Origin: Limanda limanda
Taxonomy: Eukaryota; Chordata; Actinopteri; Pleuronectiformes; Pleuronectidae
Assembly: GCF_963576545.1 (NCBI RefSeq)
Contig: NC_083639.1
Span: 19,826,118 to 19,890,117 of the forward strand
Length of the DNA: 64,000 nt
Direction: 5' to 3'
The notes below the pieces were generated by a model. That model was not told where the DNA came from. It searched no databases and worked only from the letters and a program-made list of their open reading frames with translations. Shown piece by piece: positions 12,401-24,519 of the stretch. The position numbers were made by a program, and so were the translations under genes. How positions within the stretch are numbered: the stretch's first letter is position 1; each line of letters begins with the position of its first letter.

Positions 12401-13920
12401 GTGTCACATTACCTTGTTTCTGATCAGTAAACCTTCTCTGAACATTTTACATGAGAAGTAATACAGGAGGATAGAGGCATAAACAATATTTAAATATGTA
12501 TCTTAAATTATGCTTAACATATGTTTTGGTGACATGTCTGTGCCTGGGTAACTGGGTATATGTTAGCATATTTACAATATACTGTATGTACTGTATTTAT
12601 AATATTAGTATATATTGTCGGATTATAATATAGGAATGATTCAGAAAAATAATGACGGCAGTCTGTTTAATCATTAATGCTGATTGAATGAGCATTTAAA
12701 CAAATACTGTATTGGCTTGTTTCCAGCAGTAAACTCAAAATATATATATATATATACATATTCTACGCTGTTCATCCTTCCGTGAATCCTCACACTTACA
12801 GTATGCTTGCCTCTTATGAAAAAGGTGAAGGGGTAACACAAATCCTGGTGCATCTTTGAGATTATCCCTTCTGCTACAGAAAAACCTAAAGTCTGTTTCG
12901 ATCTTCTTTTTATTTCTCTCATGTTGTCTCTTTCTCTCCCCCTCTCTCTCTCCTAGCTGGCCAAAGGGCTGATTGTGTCTTTGCTGCCGTGGAAAAGCGA
13001 GCAGACTCCACTTACTGAGTGAGTACTCCATCAGTGGGAAACATGCTTGTCTGTTGGGCTGTTTTATTTATTACATGCTATAAATGACTGCGACCGTTGC
13101 TGTTTTTCCAGGTAGAGGAGCAGTCATTGCATATAGTGTGATCTCCTCATCTTTGAAATGTGTGTGGGGAAGATATATGCGTGTGTTCTGCCCGATTAAT
13201 TTGCTATCGATTGTCTTTTATTGAGGTCATCGATTACATGTAGTGCTCTATGATGAACTTCTGATAATTAAATGTTATGTGTGCTGCAGGTTTGGGCCTG
13301 AGCAAGGTAAAGCGTCCAGTATTTGAAGTTTGTAGAGTTAAACTGATTAATATAAAATGTGTCATTAGTCATGTTTCAGACATAATTATATAAATAATAC
13401 AATTTATAAGAAAAATAGCACCTCACGATAAAGCCCACCTAGCTAGTCAGCAGGTTTCATGTGCAGTGTTGATAAGATGAATAAATAAAAGATGTTCCTG
13501 TGTCTGTGTCAGATATATTTGAACTATGAAAGAGTTTTAGGTCACTAACCTGAAGTTGAAATATTATTATAGGAAAGCATTAGGCTTGGTGTCATTTAAG
13601 AGGGTGAATATCAGAAGGTCAGCCTGTTGCCAGCATATAAATACTTTTTAAGTTATTCTTTAGTATAAGTTTCACAAATAACAAAATACTTTATCTTCGT
13701 CAGAACCATATAATCCTAAGTATGAGGACATTGAAACGATTCAGAAAGAAACTGTTTCCTCTGAAGAAAGAACACCGTAGACTAGGTGGAAGTAGTCCCT
13801 TCTGTGCTGTTCAAAGTGATTTCAAGAAACTGGTGCAAAAAGTCTGACCAGCGCTGTTTTTTTGCCTTTTAATAATGAGACTATTCTATCATTAAATTAA
13901 GACTGAATTCTAGTAAATTT
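12401..13920. other. Non-coding stretch, nothing recognised
   Basis: A/T-rich, with a short (TA)n run at 12738-12755. No coding frame or known repeat was recognised. Confidence 0.4.
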
Positions 13921-14110
13921 AAATGGTATTCTCATAATATATTTCGTTTTTTCTGAATAAATTACAACTTTGTTCACTTAATATTACGACCTTCCTTTCA
14001 ATTGTGACTTTACTTGCAATATGATAACTTTATTCTTATAATATTACAACTTTCCCTATTACGACTTTTGTTTGCATATGGCACTAATACTCTGTCATAG
14101 CATACAGCCT
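13920..14110. repeat. Degenerate AATATTAC-type minisatellite, copy 1
   Basis: About eight degenerate units of roughly 20-25 bp built on AATATTACGACTTT / TTATTCTTATAATATTACAA. It ends in GGCACTAATACTCTGTCATA, and the relic at 53.2 kb ends in nearly the same words (CCATAATACTCTGTCGTAAT), so the two belong to one dispersed family. Confidence 0.7.
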
Positions 14111-17100
14111 TGCACATGTTACAGTTGAAAAATAAACTAGTCAGTGTGCTCTGGTGGACTCACCATTTTACAGAGAGACTGTCTGAACATATCTCTTATT
14201 GGGCTGATCTGCTGTTTCCTGTTAACTTCCGGCTAACACGTGCCGAAACTGATAAACCGTATCTGCAATAAGTTCATATCAGCCAGTTTCTAGAAGAAAG
14301 CATTTTCGCTGCCAACACCGACGACCTACAGGAGAGCACTTAAAACGTGTAACCCGTGGCGTCTGAAAAGTGGAAATGAAATATAGAGCTTGTACGCTCA
14401 TCATGAATCCTGACCCAACTCTCTCCCACGAAAGCACAAGCTGACTCAAGACCACCAGGGCCTTTTGTACCTTCTGTCTTTGTACATTGACGTAACATCA
14501 AAGATCTTTCCGGCCCAAAACAGCATGTGAGGTTGACTGTGTGTTAGCTTTCAAAATTCTCCCCCTTCTCTTAGCCCATGTGTAATATGCACCTAAACAC
14601 AATGAGCAGCAGGCGGCAACCTGAGCTGCAGCCATGTTTGTCCCCTTGTCGCTGACGGGATAAGATGCACTGTAACCTGAGATCAGGACACTCATCTGGC
14701 CATTTCCATTCTGACACCTTTGTGATAAAGCAAATTTTTTTAACAGGAGCCTGTGCAGATAAGATGTATCACATATATATGAGTATTAGTTTATTTAATA
14801 ATCACCACAATGAGCCAAGCGGTTTTGAGTGTTGACACTTTGAGCCATGATTATGTGGTGCCAGGCCGATGTTGTTGTGCTCTGTGCAGGGCTGAATGTC
14901 GCATTTATCATTGTAAAGGAGCAGCAAAAAGAAGGATTCATTACCTCCTCCCAGGCTGCTGAAGTTAATTTCTGCAGTCACGTGATTAACCAGTTACTCA
15001 GAGCGTAGTGGAGCAGAACAAGGCTCACCAGAGATTGCAGGACGTCCTCCACCCTCCTTTCTTCTTAGCCTAGTTTGGCTATTCCAGAGTGGCAAGCTAA
15101 TCATCACTAAACATTAAACCAGGCACACTTGACTGTGGATATGTACATTTATCCGAGTCAATGTCCATACCCCGTTTAATCATTTCTCCACACCTATCTC
15201 AATATCACGGCCTAGTGAGACAGGCGGGGCGAGCACATTATCTAAGCCGGGGTGCTAGAGTATTAGGGATTATCCCTGACAGATACTTTCCCTTCCAGGC
15301 ACCATTAGCTTGGCCTCATCCCATTTGGTATTTCCGACACCTGCGACCACCATCCGCTGGGCACAAGAATTATTACCATTGTATTTTATCTAGGGTATAT
15401 AAATTAATCATGGGAATCACAAGCAACTACTTTAAATTTCTGGACTGTGACCAAGGAACACATCCTCCCCAAGGATGCCAGGGACCTATGCATCATTAAA
15501 AGAGAGTTGTGCTATCTGACAGGGAAGCAGTGCCAGCTCCCTCTCCTTTAGACCTTACAGGACTGTGGCCTCTGCATTTCCGCACCATGCAAAGCAGCCA
15601 CTGTCTGGCTGAGTGCAATCGAGTGGCCAAGTCTGACTTTGAATGCTAAATGAACAAAGAGGACACGTGTTTGCGAGGAGCCGGAATAAAGTTGATCAGC
15701 TTGAAAGTGAGAGTGGATAGCTGACCGCAGCGGACATAAATGAACATCGATCATTGGGCAGAGCACGTGCACTAATGACTCATGGCTGCAGGGGCTTGTT
15801 AGACACCCTAAACCTCTTGCAATGCACTTTAATGGTTCCCATATCCCCACAATCCTCTAAATATCCATGGCTGTAATTCCTCTAAGAGCATCCTCGTATT
15901 GGCAAATGATCTGTCTTCACTTCACATGCATGAATGCATAATGCAGTCATTAATGTGGATAGAAGTTATATGTCAAATAGTGCTGTTAGATCTACCGATC
16001 ATGCAGCAGTGAGGAGTAAATGCTTCTCCTTACAAGCTTCAAAATCTTTCATGCTCAAAGTCGACTCCAAAATGGTCAAGACATATTTACCAAATCCGCT
16101 TGATCAATATGAGGAACCTCATCCTTTTTCACGTGTAAAGATTTATGAGGTTTCTGGTTGGAACTGTCGGTCATAAACCTGAGAGCACTTTCAAGCTGCA
16201 GACTTTTGCCGGTGTTTTCATCAGAGCGTAATTCGACTCGTTCCGAGTTCCTCTCCTCACAGCGAGCTTGGCAGGCATGTCTGCATTTTAAAACATATTG
16301 ATTTGGAATTAGTTACAGGTGCGGGCCTATAACAGCATCGATCGCAGATAGGCGTTTTGACAAAATGTCTGGAAAACATCTCACATCGATTTAAAGTTTC
16401 TCAGAGGCCATAATAGAAGCCCTGCATCTAACTGTAATTACCATATGCAGCTTTGTGTCATTCACAACGCACCCTTTCGCCAGCACCTTAATCAACACAT
16501 AATTACCTTTGACTCTCAAGGAGACTGAGAATAGCACAAGGCAAAGCTGTTTGTGGGAAGAAGAGAACATTTCACATTTCTCCAAGTAGGTCAAAAGCAT
16601 GTGGCTTCTATTGTTAGATGGATAGAGTTTCTTCATCGGCTTTCTCCAGAACACAGGCATGTGTCAACACAGAGAGTCTCGTAAGGAAAGATATCAACCA
16701 AGTCTCCCATTATTGATCAAGGCTTCCATATGTGAGTGAGACGCACGACAAGACCGTGGAAAGAATGACAAACAAAAAAACAGTCAGTTAAGACAACGTC
16801 AATGATGCTCAAACTAAATCAATAATGATGACTGACAGGATGAAGCTCGGATGATCAGTTGTGTGCCCTCTACGGATAAGTAATGGAGAGCGAAATAAAT
16901 CTACTTCACTTCCCACGCAGCTAATGCTTTCTCTCCGTCCTTCCCACTGTGATTAGTGATTCGCCCAGTTTTCTCATATCCATCTGTCTGCAACAATTTA
17001 CAACAGCAACTCAGAACTAGAGAAGGACAAAGTAAAGCTGAGGAAAAATGGCACAAGTATGAGGCTCACCCATAAATCAAGTTGTAGCATTTAACATGTA

Positions 17101-18062
17101 GCAGTTAATAAGTCATTTGTCTCTTCGTGAAAGCTTTTCTGACTCATATTCAGGAAATGAGGAACAAAAGCATCCACTCCACCTGAACCATTGTGACTTC
17201 TCTTATTTAAAAGTCACAGAGCTCAGACTCAAGAGCAGAGAAGAGGTGAAAAATTCTCAAATCGTCCATTAACGTGAGCAAGTCTTTTCACATTTATGAA
17301 ATCATTATACTATTGAAGCTTTCAACTCAGTGTTCCAGATGTGATGAAATAAAGACTGCACTAAAACACCATTAAGTGTATTGTGTTACTTCTACTCCTA
17401 ATCTACGTCAAGCCATGAATCACTCGACAAGAAATTTCTGCACACCACTTGGAACTCCTTCAAACTCCTTAACTACCTCCCAGGTAGCTTCTCGTGAACG
17501 GCCCGGTCTTCAGATGAAGTAAAAGCAGAGTAAACCTGCACACAGTACACTTTCGGAATCAATATCAGTAAATCTAGGCATCACGACCCGTGAACAATGT
17601 GCTGACTGCAGGGCTTTGAACGTAAAAAAAAAAGGAATTCAGTTCAATGTGTGTGTTTATTCATTGGAATTCCCTGTGATGCTGTGGCTATAGAGCTTGC
17701 ACTTAACACAGCACACATTTTGCAATAGAGTAAATATGTTGAACCAACCGTTTTAAGGAAGCTTAGCATCACCGTTGGCAGGATGTTCTGCTCATCTGTT
17801 GCTGCTGCTGCTCTGAGCCTCTGCTCTCTTTTTCTTGACTTGCTCGTGGGAGATAGTGTGGCAGCAGTATGTATACACTAAATATCAGCTCCTCAGTATC
17901 AGCCGCTAGCTGGCTCTTCGGCATTGTATCTTGGCTCTGCTTATTTCGGTTGAATGAATTATTAATGGTTCACGGATTTTCCACAACTTTCGGCCTGTTT
18001 TTTTTTTATTTGGCATCTCCTCATCTCCACTGCGCTCATTTCCCGTCCTTTTTTCCCCACAG
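14111..18062. other. Non-coding stretch upstream of the start exon
   Basis: I see no recognisable protein-coding frame or clear repeat. Some stretches (around 14.8-17.2 kb) lack simple repeats and could include conserved non-coding elements; that cannot be judged from one sequence. Confidence 0.4.
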
Positions 18063-18143
18063 CCAAACGGAGGAAGAAAACAGGAAATATTCTCCACTCT
18101 CTGGCAACTGGATGGGAAGAAGGAGAATCTTTGACCTTGGAAA
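18063..18143 (+). promoter_or_regulatory. cntn6: 5' UTR part of contactin start exon
   Basis: A pyrimidine-rich tract ending in cccacag (AG at 18061-18062) gives a plausible splice acceptor just before this stretch, so the start codon probably lies in the second exon or later, with non-coding first exon(s) upstream. An in-frame TGA at 18132-18134, three codons before the ATG, closes the reading frame upstream and fixes the start. One upstream ATG (18112) lies inside. Confidence 0.6.
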
Positions 18144-18147
18144 ATGA
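18112..18147 (+). CDS. Upstream ORF (11 codons) whose stop overlaps the contactin start
   Basis: The ATG at 18112-18114 opens an 11-codon frame ([11 protein letters not shown]) that ends with TGA at 18145-18147. That stop shares bases with the main start codon at 18144-18146, giving ATGA. Such an overlap can place a terminating ribosome directly on the downstream start. The layout is seen directly; translation of the uORF and any effect on contactin output are inference. No function is proposed for the peptide. Confidence 0.55.
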   Translation: MGRRRIFDLGK

Positions 18148-18204
18148 AGATGTTGTTGCCATGGGAACTGTTAATCCTTCTGTCACTCAAAGAGTGCCTG
18201 GCTG
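18144..18204 (+). CDS. cntn6: Contactin coding exon 1: signal peptide
   Basis: Encodes residues 1-20, [20 protein letters not shown]. It has a basic start, a leucine-rich core and a small residue at the end, and it resembles the PWELL-type signal peptides of this subgroup. There is A at -3 of the ATG and an in-frame stop three codons upstream. A second in-frame ATG lies at 18150. The donor is G|gtaaga; the exon ends in phase 1. Confidence 0.9.
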
Positions 18205-19843
18205 GTAAGAAGACAAGTCAAGTTGCCTTTCATGAAACACCTGATATGCACACATCTCTCAGGGGGGCTGGGTCGCTTCATTCACATGCATGTCTGTTAT
18301 ATGATGCCATATGAAATGATATTAGCAATATTATTATTGCAATCGTGGTCATTTAATACGGTGATGATTTACAAAAGCACATCAATAAAAACACAAACGA
18401 AAGAGCGACAACACAACCACAAAAGCCACACAATGGAAACACAATCACAATGGAAGTGAGTGAAAGCAGATGTTGTCAATAAAACGAGCAGTTACATTCT
18501 GTGTTCAAGTGAGCTGTCGTTTACAAAAACCCAGTCAAGCTCTATTCAGGCGTTCTTTCATGTTGGAGGCCTAAAGCTGTACTGTAACACCTTGGTTTTA
18601 ACAAACAAAGGTTCACAAAATACATCCATGGCTTGTCAACCTATCATAACTCTTCTTGTTTCATTGTCACCACTTCCAAATTGGTTGTGTTTCTGTTGTG
18701 TGGCTTTTGCAGATCTGGTGTGACTTTTGTAGATGTGTTTTGTATGTACGTGTTTTTCCGTTGATGAGCTTGTGTGAGACGTCTCAGCCAATGTAGTCTA
18801 ATCAGAGTGGTTTAGTTTTTGTTATTTTACAGGAGGAAGTTGTCACAAGGTAAAGTGATACTTCCTGGTGTCATAAGATGAACTGCTACATTTGGAGCTC
18901 ACTTGTCAAACCAGAGTGTAAGTTCTCTTCTGATAAACGTGACTCACTGTTGGATTTACATCTAAAGAGAAGCTATTGTGTGGGAAAGATTTCACCCTCT
19001 ATCTGCTCTTTTTTATGCCTCCCTGTTTTATTGTGTAATTTCCTTGCTTTATGTCCAACTGCTGCCACTTACATGAGATGTAACTCTTTTCTCAACCCTA
19101 ATTTATGCTGTACTCCGCTCTCAGAAACACAGATCCACGGAATGGGAGGAAAGCAGAATAATATTTAACTTTAGTCCGTTAATACCTGTGTGAGCTACAG
19201 CTAAGGAGTTAAAACTTTGCTGAGTGCTTGCGCTTTATGTCTGGATTTGGGACCTGTGCCTCCAAAATAACTGAGTGAGATTAACATTGGAAGTCACATT
19301 TTGACGGATATTCAGTGTACGGAACTCAAGTGGTCAAAAACCTGCATGTAAATGTTTGTGTCTGTTAGCAAATGGAGTGGGGTCTATTGTATTGTTATTT
19401 ATGATTTCATTTCCATTGATTTAGCATCTCATTTCAAGTCAGCAGTTTCTCTGAGGTATATCTCTGCAGTCTGCTAACACAGAGAAGACGATGAAGGGTA
19501 ACGTGCATGGCATTGCACGCTGTCTTGTACATACATATGCCCGCTATTGAGCTCACTTTTGTATGCGTTCCCATGAAACCTAATTAAGTGTAATTTGTGT
19601 GTGTGTGGGTGTGTGTGTGTGTGTGTGTGTGTGTGTCAGTGGTCAGTCCAGTTGGTGTGTTTATAGGCTCGTTTACGCACAAACCATCCGATCATTTCCC
19701 AGGTGAAATAGCCCGGCTATTAAAGGTTCATTAATTTGTTTAATTTAAAGGACACTGCAACCGAGGTAAAAATGAAGCGCCCCCCTTCCCTCAGAGGCTG
19801 GAAAAGCAAGGCCCTTACCTGAGGCAAAGACTCCCACTCTCAT

Positions 19844-19939
<96 letters not shown>

Positions 19940-22900
19940 AAGGGAGGCAAGCAGTCTTTGTCCTAGTCAAGGTTAGAGATGTGTATGGAAGAAAAAAAAG
20001 AGCCTTCCATCCTTTCAAGTGCACAAAAAGAGAAATGAGCAATTTTTTAAGAGTACCACTGGTGTGCAGCCTGGTGGGTGACACGTGGTGCCAGAGGAAA
20101 GGGAGGCAGGGCACCAGTGTGTGTGTGTGTGTGTGTGTGGGTGCGCTCTCTATCGAAAAAATGCTAGATTTCACAGGAGTAATTAGTGCAACACTGTTTA
20201 ATTACTCCTGTGTATTGATAGTGTGGCTGGAGCTAACCGGAACAACAGGCCCCACGGAGCAGACACACACAGACACACACACACACACACACGCCCAAAC
20301 CTGCATATAGACAACAGCTTTACTGTCTCCTCTAATAATGCCATTATAACCAGAGACAGGCCATGCTCTGAGTATTGCAACGCTCATGTAAACACCCTAA
20401 CCAAGTTATCCGACTTTTGTTAAGATCCTAATGAAATAAAGTGTAAATCAATTAACCAGCTCATGTACTTACCAATATGCCTTTATACCCCTGACATAAT
20501 TCAGAAAAGGGTTTATTCAACAATGCATCAATGACGACTTCATGTTTCCCCTGTGACTGCACTTCCAGTGTAACAGTAACTTGAGTTATTGTGAACTGTG
20601 TACTCATCTGGATAGCTGCACTATAACAGTGACTGTACATGTAAGTGCTGTGACTGAATGAGGCCAGCATAGTAAAAGACAACCTCATGACTCATATGCC
20701 GCAGACTGCGTATGGAATACACCAGTTGGCCGATATACCACAGGGTTATCTTTAGTTAATTGCTCTCTCATCACCGTTGCAATATCTGCCGTGTGACATG
20801 TGCACGAGAGGGTTGATTAAATGCAGAATCCTCTCAAACAGCCCCGTTGGCAGCTAATTATATGGTTGTAGAGTTTATATACAGCTTTCCCAAGCGCTCC
20901 TTCATTTATTTTTTGCATTAATTCAGTGTCACTGTCTCTGCGCCATTGTACAGCTAATGTGTTTCTGGTTTTTTTTTTCAACCCAGAGAATACACGCCAC
21001 GGTCCGGTCTTTACCCAGGAGCCCAGTGACAGTGTTTTCCCCCTGAGCACTGATGATAAGCAGGTGTTTATTAACTGCAAAGCAAAAGGAAACCCACCTC
21101 CTCATTACAGGTAATTGTAATGACTGTCTATGGTGAGCCGGAGTGGCGCATCTTCTAATGTGTGGTGCAGTGCAACACTGAGCTGTTTCTGTTCACGAGT
21201 TGTTTGACTGTATTTGCTGGGTGAAAGTCATTCCTAACTCATAAGGAGGTTAAATGTTTAACCTTGTGTTCTTGTGGTCTTCCAAACGATTATTTTCACT
21301 TTTCTGCATCCACAGGTGGAAGGTGGACGGCAGAGAAATAGACACAGATCGATCCGATCCAAACTTCAGCCTAGTCGAGGGAAACCTGTTGATCTATAAC
21401 CCCCATGTGATCAACCATGGAGGCGTGTATCAGTGCATCGCCACCAACACATTTGGGACCATTGTCAGCAGGGAGGCAAAAGTCCAGTTTGCATGTGAGT
21501 TGATATTTCATTCAGATTTTGGTGTATATTTGTGACAGACATAAAGTAGTGCCTTTTTCGTTCGATTTGTCGTAATATGATGAATGACCTCATGGTTGAA
21601 TGCACTTATTGTAAGTCGCTTTGGATAAATGTCAGAATTTACTCTTATGGACGGTCATATCCCTTATCAGCTGGCCAATTCAACATTCAGATGAAATGGT
21701 CTGTAAAATATTAAAATATTGGCAGAGAAATAAGCTCTGGGAATTTCACCGTCTTCTAAAGGAGCTGCGTCTGGATGACTGCAGGTTCCAGCACTACCTG
21801 ATCAGTGGCCAGTTTGATCAGCGTTGCTCATTTCAGTACCTGTCTCCAGTGAGTTTTACTCCCAGCACTAATTGGTTTTTGCAACATTGTGCCGAACTGT
21901 ACGTGCAATATTTGAACTCGAGCTAGGTAAGCTCATTTTAATTGTTTGTAATCTCACTGCGTGAAAACATTGGCTGTGCATTTGGTGTGAACGCACCGTA
22001 TCTCAGATACTCAACACAAACTACTGAAGAAATGCCAGGTATGGTATAGCAGCCAGGATCTTAAGTATCTCTGCAAATGCTTGATTATTACAACGTTTGC
22101 TGCACTAATAATTGTCTCCAGAGGAAGTATGCAGGGGACTTTGGTGGTGCCTTGACTCTGTATGTAGCTATCTAAACAGTGATGTCTTCATGTAAATTAG
22201 TTCATGGCAGGATACCTCTGAAACTATACAACAAGCAGCATTCATTGTAATTCATTAGGTGCTTCTTTTAAACTTATCCGTCATAAATAAGTTTCAAAGC
22301 ATAATTTATCCCGTGAATTTGAAACCCGACTAAGTCACATGTGTAATTCAATTTAAACAATCTTACATTTGCTTTTTCTTCCTATTTGAACCACATTTGA
22401 CACATTTTAGTGCTAATAATAAAAGAATAATAAAACACCAACAAGTAACCTCAGAGATTTCCATGGCTCCCCTCCTTGCAAATTTTCCAGCCATACACTT
22501 TTATTTCTATGGCCCCCAAATAACAACACACATTATCTCAAGGTACTTTTCATTGTAAGCTTGAGACTTAACCAACATTTCAGAAACCCTACAGTTCCCA
22601 TAATGAGCCAAAATATCTTAGAGATGTAACGTCTTCATTCACGTCAGAGGCACCAGTCGAACGCTGCAGGAAGGAGGACGGCACTGTGTGTGTTGATTTT
22701 GAGGGCAGTCTTAATCAAAGTGAGTTTTTCTTTGACCACTGCTGATATTTGTTTGATCCCTCCTGGGACTTGGCTGGTATTTCAAAGACATTTGACTGAA
22801 ATACCCCTCAACTGCTTTTCTGTTCCTCACAGCAAGCACAGCAGCATTTAATTAAAGGTGGAAGTTATTGCTTAAGCTCAATGTGAGCACCCTCCGCCTG

Positions 22901-24463
22901 ATCTCCTGCGCACGTTGTGATATTAACAGGGGGAATCTTGGCTTTCACTTGTAAGTGATGTGAATTATCCTGCAGAATGAAATGTCCTTCCCTGGATGTC
23001 ACCTCTAGGTAAAAGTTATTACAGCTGTCAAACCCTGAAAAGTTGCAATTCTATATACTTTTTTAAAGTTACAATTTGTTTTATTTCATACTCAACAGTT
23101 CTGCAGAACTTCAGCAGGAAGTCGAGGAACACGGTGTCAGTGAGAGAGGGTCAAGCTGTGGTTCTGCTCTGCGGCCCTCCACCCCATTACGGAGGTACAG
23201 CACTCTGTCCTAACTCTTCTGCACTGTCTGCTGGGGTTTCATGCTCCTGCTGACCTCAGCAATCTCTACGCTTACTCACTCCTCTGCTTATTATATCCAT
23301 GTACCACTGCTGTGTCTCTTTTGTTTTTCTGTCTTTTCTTTCTCCAACTCTGACACCCTGTTTTCCACTCACTCCTCTTTATCTGTCAGGCAGGGAACTT
23401 TTTACAACCATCCACCGCTCCATACCTGCTCAGACCCATTCCCTCACATCTGTAGTTCATTGCCTCACACTTCTTAACCTTGGGCTCACTTTTTCTCGGC
23501 CATATGATCTGTGACCACGCTGCCATCTATAAAGTCTCCAGTGCTCTACTTCCCCGACTGTTGTTTTTTCTTTTTTTCCCCCATCCTCGATGTGTGCAGG
23601 TTATCTGTGGGTAATAAAGGCTGCTGGTGGCTGCTGTGACTGGGAGAGCATTTATCCTGTGGCACAGCTGTGAGTCAGCTCATGTGTCTGTGTGCTGCTG
23701 ATTAGCAGGCCCTCAAAGTGGTCGGCACTCCTGCAGCCATTCGGTGCCTACCAGCACAATTTCACGCCAGCACACCAGCCTTTCTCCGCTCTCTGTTTCC
23801 AGCTGAATCCCGTGGCCACGTGGGATTCCACACTTTAGCAATTTGCCCTCCAGCCTTCCCTCCATCCCCCTCTTAAAGCCGCCATCTCTTTATTTGCCCT
23901 CTTTAAACAGAGCATAGTCACACGTTTGATGGGATTTGCCCGAGATGTCAATGGTAGCTCGAGGTATGTTAAAATTGAAAAGCGGTGAGGAGTTGTGTGT
24001 TATTTTTGTTTTAGGTTTGAATTATGTCAAATCTTCTTTAATGCTTGTCGATGCATCACTTAAGTAATACAGTGATGCACCTTATTAAAAGAGGAATAAT
24101 CTGTCGCATCTTTGAGCAATCAATAGGTAAGTGGTCTAAAAGGAGCCGAGCTGAGAATAAAACTGTCAGAGGACACAAGATTATGTGCCTGCAAGTCCTC
24201 TGTTGCTGTGAGACCGGAGCTCTTTAACACACCCAGTCTCTGATAGTCCCTAATCATGAAAGGTCTGTCAGTAGCTGCCTCGACTTTCCCTGTAATGATT
24301 TTAATTCAGTGTTTTCCCTCAAGGAAGTGAGTGTGACTTTTTGACGTCCGCACAGTCAAAGGGGCTGACTGCCGATTGTGTTGTCTGATATCAGAGGGCT
24401 GCACTAACAGTCAAGTTCATTCTACAATCCCTGCAGACATCTCTCGCTCGCTCTCTTACTGTC

Positions 24464-24519
<56 letters not shown>

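Larger units (their letters stand above)
18205..20986 (+). other. cntn6: Contactin intron after the signal-peptide exon
   Basis: It holds (GT)n at 19596-19637 and 20117-20140, (GAT)n at 19847-19939, a CA-rich run at 20261-20292, and a 14-bp inverted repeat at 20172-20212. No other coding exon was found. Confidence 0.8.

Noticed and set aside
1..18062. A second protein-coding gene upstream
   Set aside because: No run of exons with splice sites and a recognisable protein family was found on either strand.
19815..20174. Reverse-strand open frame with a long run of histidines
   Set aside because: It is simply the reverse reading of the (GAT)n microsatellite plus a GT run; no domain or splice context supports a gene.
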